Origin: an uncultured Bacteroidales bacterium
Lineage (GTDB): Bacteria; Bacteroidota; Bacteroidia; Bacteroidales; Paludibacteraceae
Assembly: GCA_902780495.1 (NCBI GenBank)
Contig: CACZFM010000005.1
Span: 1-64,000, forward strand
Length of the DNA stretch: 64,000 nucleotides
Reading direction: 5' to 3'
Below the pieces are notes generated by a model that saw nothing but the letters and a program-made list of their open reading frames with translations, made no database searches and was not told the origin of the DNA. Of the stretch, positions 42,792 to 51,490 are shown one piece after another (the first letter of the stretch is position 1; each line of letters begins with the position of its first letter). Made by a program: the position numbers and the translations under genes.

Positions 42792-43903
42792 TTTTTCTTC
42801 AGTAGCATTTTTTTGATTTTAACGAATGGTTTAGCCACTTTAAAATAAACTGGTGTTATAACGTTTTCAAAGTCAACCAACGCTTTCTTGATCTTACTAT
42901 ATTCCTTATTGGTTTCATATAGTTTAGAATTCATAAAAGCTTTCATTTCTGGTTGCAACCACTCTGTCCCATCTGCACAAATACGGTTTCTCAAATCTGC
43001 GTGCTTTGGTGCAGGTACTTCAGGTATATCTCCGAAACTCAAAAACAAATGACCATTATAGCAATGAGGTTCTGGACAATGGTGACCTACTGCGCAAAAA
43101 TGAATTGGTTTTTCTATGTTTTTGTATATATTTCTTGAAATGGTTTTACTCGAATAACATTGGCGCATTAATCCGGAACAAAAATCCATTGTAAAGCTCC
43201 AATCTCCGGCATAGCAAAATTCTTTACGTGGTTGCTCAAAGATGGACAATTTGTAATCGAATAATGCAGAATTGTATTTATCACCCCACGTTTTTTTATA
43301 CTCTCCACGTGTTTGTTGTGTATAGATAGGCAATTTACCGCCTATTCTATGTTCATCTCGTGCCACCGTAATATGTGGAGTTGCCCCCACATATTTCTGA
43401 GCAAGTTTTATTGCTTCATCTTGACATGATATTGTATCGTCAGAAGGCACTTGCTCTAATGTGAAAGAGCAACCTGCATCTTTTACTTTTTTAATGTTTG
43501 CAAAGAAACCCTCAAGTAAATTACGCTCTTTTAACTGCGTATAGTGATAAGAAAACTTGAAAAACAAATGTGCCGTTAAATCAGGTGGTAGTTGTGCAAA
43601 TTCATCAAATCGCTTTGATATCGTTCCGTTGGTTACTACCTGAACATAGTGTCCCTCTTCCAAAAGGACACGAATATAATCTATTAAATGAGGCAACAAC
43701 AATGTTTCACCTCCGGCGCAAAATCCAATTAAGCAACTTCCACCCAGTCTTTCTTTTGATAATGCTTTACGAAAGAATTCCGGTGTGAATGACACCTTTG
43801 GTATAGGTCCATCAAACAATCGCTTCATTGTGATGTAACAATATGAGCACCTCAATGTGCACGTCGTTATTGGTACATAAACCTCAATTATTCTTTTAAT
43901 CAT
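42788..43903 (-). CDS. Radical SAM protein, 371 aa
   Basis: The [4Fe-4S] motif CTLRCSYCY (Cys15, Cys19, Cys22) is followed by a GFCAGGETLLLPHL block and VVTNGTISKRF, as in radical SAM/SPASM maturases. A second Cys-rich region (EFCYAGDWSFTMDFCSGLMRQC ... HFCAVGHHCPEPHCYNGH) may hold auxiliary clusters. The substrate is not evident: it could modify a sugar, a lipid or a peptide. It is coupled with the pyruvyl transferase and deacetylase, which favours a sugar modification. Confidence 0.82.
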   Translation of the reverse strand: MIKRIIEVYVPITTCTLRCSYCYITMKRLFDGPIPKVSFTPEFFRKALSKERLGGSCLIGFCAGGETLLLPHLIDYIRVLLEEGHYVQVVTNGTISKRFDEFAQLPPDLTAHLFFKFSYHYTQLKERNLLEGFFANIKKVKDAGCSFTLEQVPSDDTISCQDEAIKLAQKYVGATPHITVARDEHRIGGKLPIYTQQTRGEYKKTWGDKYNSALFDYKLSIFEQPRKEFCYAGDWSFTMDFCSGLMRQCYSSKTISRNIYKNIEKPIHFCAVGHHCPEPHCYNGHLFLSFGDIPEVPAPKHADLRNRICADGTEWLQPEMKAFMNSKLYETNKEYSKIKKALVDFENVITPVYFKVAKPFVKIKKMLLKKK

Positions 43904-43938
43904 ATTATATTGTTTTTTTCTAATAAGTCACTGTATTA

Positions 43939-45003
43939 TTAGCCCATTAAGTCATCTTTCCTCTTCGGTTCAATCAACTCATCTAATATTTTCTTGGCCT
44001 CAATGATATTATCATATTGCGCAGATGCACATTTGCCATAGATATTCACTTCGTTGTTCTTTGGCTGTCCAAAAACAAATCGACTATTCTTCATATTATA
44101 TAAGCACAACTTCACCACATCATTCAATCGCTCAGTTTCATCCAATGGCAAAGTAACTTCATGGTGCTTTATATCCCTTCCAGTATAGAATAGAATATCA
44201 AATAGCATTATTTCATCGTCCGAATATGCTTCATATACAGTCATCGGAACTTCATCCGGACTAGGAGTTAGTAAAGCTTTCACATCTGACAAATGTGTTA
44301 TTCGAGGCGTTCTATCTACAAAAGTATTTACCTGATCTAAAAATGCCGACACTTTATGAGCCATCGTTCGATATGCATCCTTGAAGTCTTCCATTTCCTT
44401 TATTGGATATGAAATGGTAATTTGATTTGCATAATCATATACCAGACCTTCCAAAGCATAATGCAACTCATGCATCCTATCATGTAGATTCAGCAAATCA
44501 AGGCGCGTATTAGGATGCATTTGTTTGAGTTCCTTGTTAATCGGATAGCGCATACTCATCGACTGATCATCGAAATGATTAATCTCCTTGATGTAATGCT
44601 CCACGATATTCAGATTCACCGTCGTGCCTACCCTATCCTTCATTGCCTTCAATGTTGGTTTCGCTGCATTCCAAAGTTCAACTAAGTTGTGTCCTATCTT
44701 CAAAAAATCCTTGTATTCTTCTTCCGTCTTGCATGCGTACTTAACATAGATAAATTTAAGATATAACTCTACAAAATGCCGATAGCAGAAACACATTGTG
44801 ATTCCCAGACTATCAATCACGCTATACTGCCCGCGAGACTGTTGTATCTTCTCGTAAAGTGAACATGCACTCTCATAGTACGCATCTGCGTATCGTGCAA
44901 ATGCATACGCACCCGTTCCTTCCCATCCAAAGTGACAATATTGGCTCGGATCTACACTCCGACCATCTGTCACTTCTTTGAATATCACATCATCTATTTT
45001 CAT
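43939..45003 (-). CDS. HEPN-like protein partnered with a protease, 354 aa
   Basis: The N-terminal third contains CYRHFVELYLKFIYVKY and KIGHNLVELWNAAKP, a pattern seen in HEPN-type helical proteins (R-x-x-x-E-x-x-L followed by GHNL). The rest is helical and acidic with no further motif that I recognise. The start is the ATG at 45001-45003, since the ATG at 45024 would overlap the protease gene by 17 bases. It forms a two-gene unit with the trypsin-like protease, with its own promoter, inside the sugar locus. A defence or stress role is inferred from this pairing only. Confidence 0.6.
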   Translation of the reverse strand: MKIDDVIFKEVTDGRSVDPSQYCHFGWEGTGAYAFARYADAYYESACSLYEKIQQSRGQYSVIDSLGITMCFCYRHFVELYLKFIYVKYACKTEEEYKDFLKIGHNLVELWNAAKPTLKAMKDRVGTTVNLNIVEHYIKEINHFDDQSMSMRYPINKELKQMHPNTRLDLLNLHDRMHELHYALEGLVYDYANQITISYPIKEMEDFKDAYRTMAHKVSAFLDQVNTFVDRTPRITHLSDVKALLTPSPDEVPMTVYEAYSDDEIMLFDILFYTGRDIKHHEVTLPLDETERLNDVVKLCLYNMKNSRFVFGQPKNNEVNIYGKCASAQYDNIIEAKKILDELIEPKRKDDLMG

Positions 45004-45007
45004 GCTT

Positions 45008-45715
45008 TTACCATAATATATCATTCAAATAATACGCAGGTGTTACTAAAGCTAACTTACCTCCTGTTATATCCGACATAGTACCATGAATCAATCCTTT
45101 GATTTTAGTCCCTTTCCCGGATGTGGTAGTTAATGCACCCATTACTCTATAACCTAAGTCTAATACCGGTCCTCCACTATATCCTCCCATACTTGGTTGC
45201 TCCAAACAGAAAAAATCAGATGGAGTGCCGGTATCTGCTCTCGACAATGTAATAAATGACGATGCCGCAAAAGAGCGGAATGTAAGAGGAGAGAATTTAC
45301 CCGAGCTCCCTAATCCGCTGGGAAAACCAACGACTGTCAATTCATCATCTCGCGAAATCTCATCTTCCGAGACATCAAAAATATCGTATGGTGCGAAGTG
45401 TTTCTCAAATAATGCCGAGCAGGACGATATATCCATGCGGCATACAGCCATATCAGCCTTAGGATGGTACTTCCATGTAAGGGTCGGATTAACCGTAGAG
45501 AATTTTATCTCCAACGCACCGCCTTTACCATTATGCATCACTATCGTTGTATTCGCGTTTGTCTCCCGTGCCACATGAGCTGCAGTTAGGAGATAAGGAA
45601 ATCCGTCTTTATGCACAAAGGTTCCTGTACCTACACTCTTTTTAATTGGCGATACAGGTGTACTTAACATACAAACGAACGCACCTAATTGATCTCTATA
45701 TACTATATTTGCCAT
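45008..45715 (-). CDS. Trypsin-like serine protease, 235 aa
   Basis: A complete catalytic triad is readable: His47 in LLTAAHVAR, Asp88 in PKADMAV, and Ser180 in GGYSGGPVLD. There is no signal peptide, so it is probably cytoplasmic, as in bacterial defence-associated trypsin-like proteases. The fold is minimal with no PDZ domain. It is the first gene downstream of a strong promoter (45748-45779) and leads the HEPN-like gene, whose ATG is 4 bases past its stop. Confidence 0.82.
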   Translation of the reverse strand: MANIVYRDQLGAFVCMLSTPVSPIKKSVGTGTFVHKDGFPYLLTAAHVARETNANTTIVMHNGKGGALEIKFSTVNPTLTWKYHPKADMAVCRMDISSCSALFEKHFAPYDIFDVSEDEISRDDELTVVGFPSGLGSSGKFSPLTFRSFAASSFITLSRADTGTPSDFFCLEQPSMGGYSGGPVLDLGYRVMGALTTTSGKGTKIKGLIHGTMSDITGGKLALVTPAYYLNDILW

Positions 45716-45747
45716 ATCACTTCTATAATATTACACAAATCGGCGCG

Positions 45748-45779
45748 CAAAGTTACAAAAAAAAAATGACATATACAAA
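45748..45779 (-). promoter_or_regulatory. Promoter of the protease/HEPN-like pair
   Basis: TTTG (45776-45779), 20-base spacer with a T10 run, TAACTTTG (45748-45755) on the minus strand, 32 bases before the start codon. Shares GCGCGCAAAG and ATGACATATACAAAT with the promoter at 34700-34731. Confidence 0.85.
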
Positions 45780-45838
45780 TGTTTATGCCCGATTCTTTCA
45801 TTTTTCTGCATTTTGTAACAATTATTGCTATTTTATGC

Positions 45839-46900
45839 TTAAAAAGGATGTGTTTGTGTATTATAACTCAGTTTACATAAGCGACTCAATTCGTCCGCAT
45901 ATGATCTTACTGCCTCCTCATAGGGATGTAATAGTTCCGCTATCTTCATCACATCAATGCTTGCCGAATCCTTGGCAAAATGCTTACCCCCCACTTCCGC
46001 TATTGTCATATATCTTCCGGGTCTTAATACATGCGGACGATGCACTAGACCGTTAGCATGGGCAATAAAAGCTTTTGAGTGTTTATGTAGCAACTCACGA
46101 CGCAGAGCTTTTTGATGTTCATCATATCGCGGCTCATTTAGAGCCGTTATCTTTACCAATAATTTAAAATGATCTAAATAAGGTATCTTTTTCGCAGCGC
46201 ACCATTGCGGAAAAGAAAACTCCAGATACATTTTGCAATCCGGCAGTGTGACCCACGTCCAATTCAACACATGATTACCTTTATTCGGGTTGCTAACATA
46301 CGACCATTTCGAATTTGGCAAGACACGCTCCAAATCCTTGTAAAAACCAATCAGTTGCGCGGTACTCCATACATCTGATTGGCGGTATGAATGAGTAGCA
46401 TCTTCCCATCCGCGCAACCTATCAACGAAAGAACGAAATATCTCATTTTCGCTCTTGCAGCTCTCTAATGATTGAAGCAAATCCGCTCGAGTGATGACGG
46501 TATATTTATCTACCTCTTCTATTCTCTTTTTTTGCTCTTCCGATTCATCACCTGTCTTAATGTACAACTTCACTTTTGGATCATCTATTGCTTCTGAGTA
46601 TCGTTTAAGTTGATCACCATGTTTATATGTATGCACCTTGTCTTCTATGATCACGCTCAAGTCTTTGTTAATCGTTAGTAGCACATCAATATGCTCATAT
46701 TGCCTCCTCACCTCAACGGTACGAATTTCTTCACTATAATCAGTCAGTTGTATCGCGATATACTTTTGCAAGAATGTACGTGCACAGGCTTGCAGTTCAG
46801 TATCATCTGTCATCAACTCATCTGCCCATCTACAAAACCATGCCAAAAATGCATCTTGGCTTAACTCTGATGTTGCATAATCAAATAGATTGGGTCTCAT
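45839..46900 (-). CDS. PD-(D/E)XK nuclease family protein (PDDEXK_4 type), 353 aa
   Basis: MRPNLFDYATSELSQDAFLAWFCRWAD is the typical opening of the PDDEXK_4 family. The nuclease core follows as YEHIDVLLTI (Asp72) and LSVIIEDKVHT (Glu86, Lys88). The start is the ATG 46898-46900, since the ATG at 46942 would overlap wecB by 34 bases. Such stand-alone nuclease-like proteins are common in restriction or defence islands; no partner methylase is nearby. It lies between wecB and the protease/HEPN-like unit. Confidence 0.78.
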   Translation of the reverse strand: MRPNLFDYATSELSQDAFLAWFCRWADELMTDDTELQACARTFLQKYIAIQLTDYSEEIRTVEVRRQYEHIDVLLTINKDLSVIIEDKVHTYKHGDQLKRYSEAIDDPKVKLYIKTGDESEEQKKRIEEVDKYTVITRADLLQSLESCKSENEIFRSFVDRLRGWEDATHSYRQSDVWSTAQLIGFYKDLERVLPNSKWSYVSNPNKGNHVLNWTWVTLPDCKMYLEFSFPQWCAAKKIPYLDHFKLLVKITALNEPRYDEHQKALRRELLHKHSKAFIAHANGLVHRPHVLRPGRYMTIAEVGGKHFAKDSASIDVMKIAELLHPYEEAVRSYADELSRLCKLSYNTQTHPF

Positions 46901-46908
46901 TACAAGTG

Positions 46909-48081
46909 CTATTTTGCCAAAAACTCTGCTATTCTTCCGCAAGCCAGTCCGTCACCGTAAGGGTTGACGGCTTGTGACATACGCTGATACGCTTCCGCAT
47001 CATCCAGTAACGTACTTACTTCATTCACAATCTTATCATAATTTGTTCCAACCAGATGTACCGTCCCGGACTCCAACGCCTCCGGACGTTCGGTGGTGTC
47101 ACGCATCACCAATACCGGTTTACCTAATCCCGGAGCTTCTTCTTGGATGCCACCGGAGTCAGTAAGGACGATGGTGCTCTGTTCCATCAGATACACAAAG
47201 CTGAGGTATTCGAGCGGATCTATTAGAAATAGATTGTGTAGGGTGTATGGTGTATGGTGTACGGGATCGATTTCGCCGAAAACCTCTTTTATCGGTTTTC
47301 GGACATTCGGATTGAGGTGCATCGGATAAACAAAATCCACATCCGGATATTTTGCAGCCAAATCACGTATTGCCGTGCACATACTGATAAACCCATCTCC
47401 GAAGTTCTCACGCCGATGCCCGGTTATCAGCACCAATCGCCGACTCCCATCCAACCGCGTTGTGTCATATCCTGCATCCTTCAGCACATTGCGCAGTTGC
47501 CCCTGCAATGCCACATCGTTCTTAATCTTCTCCACCACCATATACAGCGCATCAATCACCGTATTTCCCGTTACGAGAATCTTATCCTCACTCACATTCT
47601 CTCGCATCAGATTAGCCTTCGCCAACGGTGTCGGTGCAAAATGATACGTTGCAATCCGTCCCGTCATCAGTCGGTTCATCTCCTCCGGCCAGGGACTGTA
47701 AATGTTCCCCGTCCGTAACCCGGCTTCCACATGCCCCACCGGTATCTGCTGATAAAACGCAGCCAACGCCGCAGCCGTACTCGTCGTCGTGTCTCCGTGA
47801 ACCAGCACCACATCGGGTTGTACCGCTTTCAGCACATCCCGCATACCTACCAGCACCCGACTCGTCACGTCGTACAAGTCCTGATTCGCTTGCATGATGT
47901 TCAGGTCATAATCCGGTATGATATCAAAAATATGCAACACTTGGTCAAGCATCTGCCGATGCTGACCGGTGACTGCAACCACGGTACGGAATTGCTCCGG
48001 TTGCGACTGCAGCTTCTTTACCAACGGCGCCATCTTAATGGCTTCCGGACGGGTGCCAAAAACTAATAATATTGTTTTCAT
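46909..48081 (-). CDS. wecB: UDP-N-acetylglucosamine 2-epimerase (non-hydrolysing), 390 aa
   Basis: GTRPEAIKMAPLVKKLQ at the start, VTGQHRQMLDQVLHIF, VHGDTTTSTAAALAAFYQQIPVGHVEAGLRTG, ITGHRRENFG and TDSGGIQEEAPGLGKPVLVMRDTTERPEA are all diagnostic. It interconverts UDP-GlcNAc and UDP-ManNAc for the polysaccharide. No WecC-like partner is evident, so ManNAc may be used as such. Before LIDPLEYLSFVYLM it has an extra HHTPYTLH stretch encoded by a micro-repeat (47235-47264), about ten residues longer than the loop I recall for E. coli WecB. Confidence 0.95.
   Translation of the reverse strand: MKTILLVFGTRPEAIKMAPLVKKLQSQPEQFRTVVAVTGQHRQMLDQVLHIFDIIPDYDLNIMQANQDLYDVTSRVLVGMRDVLKAVQPDVVLVHGDTTTSTAAALAAFYQQIPVGHVEAGLRTGNIYSPWPEEMNRLMTGRIATYHFAPTPLAKANLMRENVSEDKILVTGNTVIDALYMVVEKIKNDVALQGQLRNVLKDAGYDTTRLDGSRRLVLITGHRRENFGDGFISMCTAIRDLAAKYPDVDFVYPMHLNPNVRKPIKEVFGEIDPVHHTPYTLHNLFLIDPLEYLSFVYLMEQSTIVLTDSGGIQEEAPGLGKPVLVMRDTTERPEALESGTVHLVGTNYDKIVNEVSTLLDDAEAYQRMSQAVNPYGDGLACGRIAEFLAK
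47235..47264. repeat. In-frame micro-repeat inside wecB
   Basis: GTGTAGGGTGTATGGTGTAT then GGTGTACGGG, encoding PVHHTPYTLH. Same family as 26138-26170. Confidence 0.8.
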
Positions 48082-48086
48082 AATAT

Positions 48087-49160
48087 TTATTGAATTCCTA
48101 ACAATTTCAAACTAGCTTCCGGTGTGCCATACTTTTCCCAATACTCTCTTGCCCCTTTCTCTAACTTATGCCGATAGTCCGGATGCGCTAAAATATACTC
48201 TATCGTTTCGCGCATGGATTCTTCCGTGTCTTCTACGAAATGGATATTCTTTCCGTGCTCCAACGGATACGGTAAATCATTGCTCAACTTTGTCGAAACA
48301 ATACATTTCCCTAACGCCAAATACTCGCCTAACTTCCATCCATGACAATCCCAAAATGCCGGTGTGTTAAATACCAATGCACTATGTTTCGTCTTTTCAA
48401 TCCATTGGTCGAACGGCTCTCCATGTGTTGCTAACACATCTGCAAATTTCTCATTCGACGAAGAACTATCTCCCAACAAGCCACCTTCATATATTAAACC
48501 CTCAATAGATTTGCAAGCGCGGATGAAATGAGCACGACGAAGATTGACTGTTTCGTCATTCTTGTTTTCATCATTACTATACCACAGCGTACTCAAGAAG
48601 AATATGTAATTGTCTTCGGATGGTATATCGTTCACGTATGTCGATAGCGGTTCTCGATTTTTCCATGTTCGATAGCGTCTTCCGAAATAGTGTCTCAAAT
48701 TGGTTACTCTGTTTACATCCATCTTTTGTACATACTTATTATACTCCACTCTATTTAGTACGATAGAGAGAATCGGCACTAATTGTCGAATAGCATTTAT
48801 AACTACGTTTGCTAAAGATTTTCCAACCCGGGTACCAAAAGACGGAACTATAGATACAAGTTTAGGATATTCATCTTTAGGATAATGAGCAAAGTTCGCA
48901 TTCACGCACCCATACACATCACACCATTCGTAATCTTTTTCCAATACTTTATACGAATCGTTTAAGTGAAGGAACACATGCTTCTGAACTGCACCGTTTT
49001 GAATAACAAAACGCATATCATTTCCCAAGTCATCTAATTCTTTAAATGGCTTTAGTTTATACGAAATATTTTCTTTCCCAAATAAATTTTGGAGACCTAC
49101 CACGTAATAGGATCCGTATGCATAATTGCTGCGAGGATCAATAATTATTTCCATACTCAC
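48087..49160 (-). CDS. Glycosyltransferase, GT-B type, 357 aa
   Basis: The C-terminal donor-binding part is clear: HSALVFNTPAFWDCHGWKLGEYLALGKCIVSTKLSNDLPYPLEHGKNIHFV, as in Glyco_trans_1_2 proteins. The N-terminal half (IIIDPRSNYAYGSYYVVGLQNLFG) is less familiar. It probably adds a sugar to the repeat unit in the cytoplasm. Start at 49160 overlaps the upstream GT2 stop by 4 bases. Family number not assigned. Confidence 0.78.
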   Translation of the reverse strand: MSMEIIIDPRSNYAYGSYYVVGLQNLFGKENISYKLKPFKELDDLGNDMRFVIQNGAVQKHVFLHLNDSYKVLEKDYEWCDVYGCVNANFAHYPKDEYPKLVSIVPSFGTRVGKSLANVVINAIRQLVPILSIVLNRVEYNKYVQKMDVNRVTNLRHYFGRRYRTWKNREPLSTYVNDIPSEDNYIFFLSTLWYSNDENKNDETVNLRRAHFIRACKSIEGLIYEGGLLGDSSSSNEKFADVLATHGEPFDQWIEKTKHSALVFNTPAFWDCHGWKLGEYLALGKCIVSTKLSNDLPYPLEHGKNIHFVEDTEESMRETIEYILAHPDYRHKLEKGAREYWEKYGTPEASLKLLGIQ

Positions 49161-50215
49161 TTAAAATAGTTTTTTAGATGGATAAACCATACTAATATTA
49201 ACGGATGAATGTTCGCCAGACGAATCTTTCGTAGAGTCTTTTTCGAATCCGTTGTCTTACTTAATGGAAAGACTTTTAATCCGTTCAACTTATTAACATA
49301 ATCTTTACGTACAGCAAATAGATATATCCCGACATTCGTCAATAGAGAGATTACCGCATGAGCCTCCATCCGCTTATACCATGCAATCACTCTCTCTTTC
49401 CACCTATCGTCTATCGACAATCTACCATCGACGATTGACTTTCTCTCATCTTCCAAATACTTAAGAAGAAGCACAAAACCATCTGCCTTTCGTATCTGCA
49501 TCATAGGATTCTTCGTCTTTACGAGCGAATCACTCCGCTCCAAATAGTTATAAACCACCATATCGCAAATATTCATACGCCCTGCTTTCATCAGCACTAG
49601 CGGCAGCCATGGCGTATCGTCATAATAGTCCCCCGTAAAGCACCATATTCCATTCTCCGTAATGATCTCGCGTCGATACATATAGCGCCAAATATTGCAC
49701 GCTATATCCAATCGCGTAGCGATGAACTCCGCACCACTCATCAATTTAGACGAATAATCAAATCGCTTTTCAAAAGCAGGTTTCTCCACCGGCTGATAAT
49801 TCTCATCAACACTCTGATAATTGAACCGAAGCATATCCAAATTCTCCTCCTCCATCTGCCGCACCAACTTCCCATATACGTTCGGCTCTACATAATCATC
49901 CGGATCCACGAAACACAGATACTTACCAGTTGCATAACGCATTCCATTATTACGCGCACCGGACGGGCCCTGATTCTCCTGATCCAAAACGATGATACAT
50001 GGATGCTTCTTCCCGATCTCTCTTGCCATCTTTGCCGAATTATCCGGAGATCCATCGTTTACACATATGATTTCCATCTCCGATTCCGGGATGTCTTGAT
50101 TAAGAATGGACAATAAACACTTCTCTAGCCACTTGGCTGAGTTATAGAGAGGTATTATGAAGGAGATTGTCTTTCCTCTTGATGTATTATGTATTATGTT
50201 TGATGTTTGTTTCAT
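49157..50215 (-). CDS. Family 2 glycosyltransferase, 352 aa
   Basis: ISFIIPLYNSAKWLEKCLLSIL, IICVNDGSPDNSAKMA, GPSGARNNGMRYATGKYLCFVDPDDYV are GT2 hallmarks. The N-terminal NIIHNTSRG is encoded by the ACATAATACAT micro-repeat (50181-50200), and residues near 262-272 (SIVDGRLSIDDRW) by an ATCGACAATC-type tract (49403-49441). The family core would start near KTISFIIPLY. The C-terminus ends in a short hydrophobic helix (LILVWFIHLKNYFK). Confidence 0.9.
   Translation of the reverse strand: MKQTSNIIHNTSRGKTISFIIPLYNSAKWLEKCLLSILNQDIPESEMEIICVNDGSPDNSAKMAREIGKKHPCIIVLDQENQGPSGARNNGMRYATGKYLCFVDPDDYVEPNVYGKLVRQMEEENLDMLRFNYQSVDENYQPVEKPAFEKRFDYSSKLMSGAEFIATRLDIACNIWRYMYRREIITENGIWCFTGDYYDDTPWLPLVLMKAGRMNICDMVVYNYLERSDSLVKTKNPMMQIRKADGFVLLLKYLEDERKSIVDGRLSIDDRWKERVIAWYKRMEAHAVISLLTNVGIYLFAVRKDYVNKLNGLKVFPLSKTTDSKKTLRKIRLANIHPLILVWFIHLKNYFK
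49403..49441. repeat. In-frame micro-repeat in a GT2 gene
   Basis: CTATCGTCTATCGACAATCT then ACCATCGACGATTGAC, encoding KSIVDGRLSIDDR. Confidence 0.7.
50181..50200. repeat. Micro-repeat at a GT2 N-terminus
   Basis: GATGTATTATGTATTATGTT, encoding NIIHNTS on the minus strand; same word as 35487-35516. Confidence 0.7.
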
Positions 50216-51030
50216 TTATAATGATTGGCTTGGTTACAAGGAAAGATTTCTCCGGAGACGCATTTGCTTGCATCCGACATAAGGAAGACGGCCACCTCTG
50301 CCAACTCATCCGGCACAATATACCGTTTCCCGACTGCACCTTTCAAGTACAGATCTTCGTACATTTCAGGATGTCCTTTTGTGTCAGCCGTCACTCCGGG
50401 TGCAATACCATTGATATGCACACCTTGTAGCGCAAAGCGTCTCGCAATGCCGGCAATGATGTTACCTATCGCAGCTTTCGTCATGCCGTACGGAGCATCA
50501 TCGGGATAGAGTCCACGTTCAGAGGTGATAAACAGCACACTCGAAGATGGCACCTTCTTCTCCGTCACATATTGTACAAACGCTTGCGTCAAGAAGAACG
50601 GACTCTTTACGTTAAGCAAGAACTGCTCATCGTAACTCTTTTCCGTCACATTCAGGAACCCATTATCGATATTGCATACTCCGGCATTATTCACCAATCC
50701 CGTCAAACCACCCATAGCCTCAGCCGTCTGCTTAATCAGTTCCGGCAATTGGGCAATATTGGTTACATCACAAGCCAAACTCTTGCACCCCAACTCAGCC
50801 ACAGCTTTCTGCAGTGCATCCTCATTGCGACCAACAATCAGCACTTCCGCACCTTCGGCAATAAATCGCTTCGCCAACATATACCCTATCCCGCGACTAC
50901 CACCAGTAATCAGGATCTTATGTCCATCAAGGGTTTGCCCATGCTCAATGGTCGTTATTCCGGCATTTATCTTCTGCACAGGTATTCCCTTCCATACCCA
51001 CTGCCATAATCTATATAAATACTGCTTCAT
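50212..51030 (-). CDS. Short-chain dehydrogenase/reductase, 272 aa
   Basis: Classical SDR: TLDGHKILITGGSRGIGYMLAKRF (TGxxxGIG), NNAGVCN, and catalytic YGMTKAAI with Ser in FITSERGLY. It reduces or oxidises a sugar or other small substrate using NAD(P). I take the start at the ATG 51028-51030 (MKQYLYRLWQ). A longer frame from 51087 begins MESVRMFKHYTV, which is micro-repeat sequence and unlike the family. Its stop overlaps the GT2 start by 4 bases, tying it to polysaccharide synthesis. Confidence 0.85.
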   Translation of the reverse strand: MKQYLYRLWQWVWKGIPVQKINAGITTIEHGQTLDGHKILITGGSRGIGYMLAKRFIAEGAEVLIVGRNEDALQKAVAELGCKSLACDVTNIAQLPELIKQTAEAMGGLTGLVNNAGVCNIDNGFLNVTEKSYDEQFLLNVKSPFFLTQAFVQYVTEKKVPSSSVLFITSERGLYPDDAPYGMTKAAIGNIIAGIARRFALQGVHINGIAPGVTADTKGHPEMYEDLYLKGAVGKRYIVPDELAEVAVFLMSDASKCVSGEIFPCNQANHYK

Positions 51031-51053
51031 ATTCTTGATTTGTTTATGGTTTA

Positions 51054-51095
51054 CTGTGTAATGTTTAAACATTCTTACACTTTCCACCTTCCACA
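51054..51095. repeat. Micro-repeat 3' of four-helix copy 3
   Basis: CTGTGTAATGTTTAAACATT then CTTACACTTTCCACCTTCCAC; the sense strand shows GTGTAA-type words like those at 35865 and 36816. Confidence 0.7.
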
Positions 51096-51487
51096 GTTTT
51101 GGTCATATATGCTTTCCGCAAAGCGGATAAGCGATTTCTCAACTCTACCACTTGCGGTTTAACTTCTTCTATATCCGACTACTTGATATACATTAAATCG
51201 GAAGCCACCTGCAATTGTGAGTATGTTTCCATCAGTGATCCGTAGGCAATTTCAATAAAGTGAGACTTATCCTTTACTGAGAAGCGCGATGTTCCTTCGG
51301 CTATGTTCGATGTAATAGACACGGCAGCTCTACGGATTTGGGAAGTTAGCGCAAAGTCTTCCTTTTGCGGAAATTTGTCCGATAAGAAGTACACGTTGCG
51401 AACATACACGCGTGCGACCTTATAAACATCTAGTTTTTCAAATGCAAAAACCTCGTTCATACACATTACACATTCAACATTACACAA
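51065..51487 (-). pseudogene. Four-helix bundle protein (S23/IVP type), copy 3, interrupted by an amber codon
   Basis: FEKLDVYKVARVYVRNVYFLSDKFP, LTSQIRRAAVSITSNIAEGTSRFSVKDKSHFIEIAYGSLMETYSQLQVASDLMYIK is family sequence. A TAG at 51179-51181 then stops the frame, yet the same frame continues SDIEEVKPQVVELRNRLSALRKAY, a convincing fourth helix, to a TAA at 51065. So the gene carries one nonsense codon, or TAG is tolerated. The first 10 residues (MCNVECVMCMNE) and the last few (GGKCKNV) are micro-repeat encoded. Confidence 0.8.
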
Positions 51488-51490
51488 TTA
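51458..51490. repeat. Micro-repeat 5' of four-helix copy 3
   Basis: CATACACATTACACATTCAA then CATTACACAATTA. It holds the start of the four-helix gene and adjoins the stop of the GT2 gene. Confidence 0.75.
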
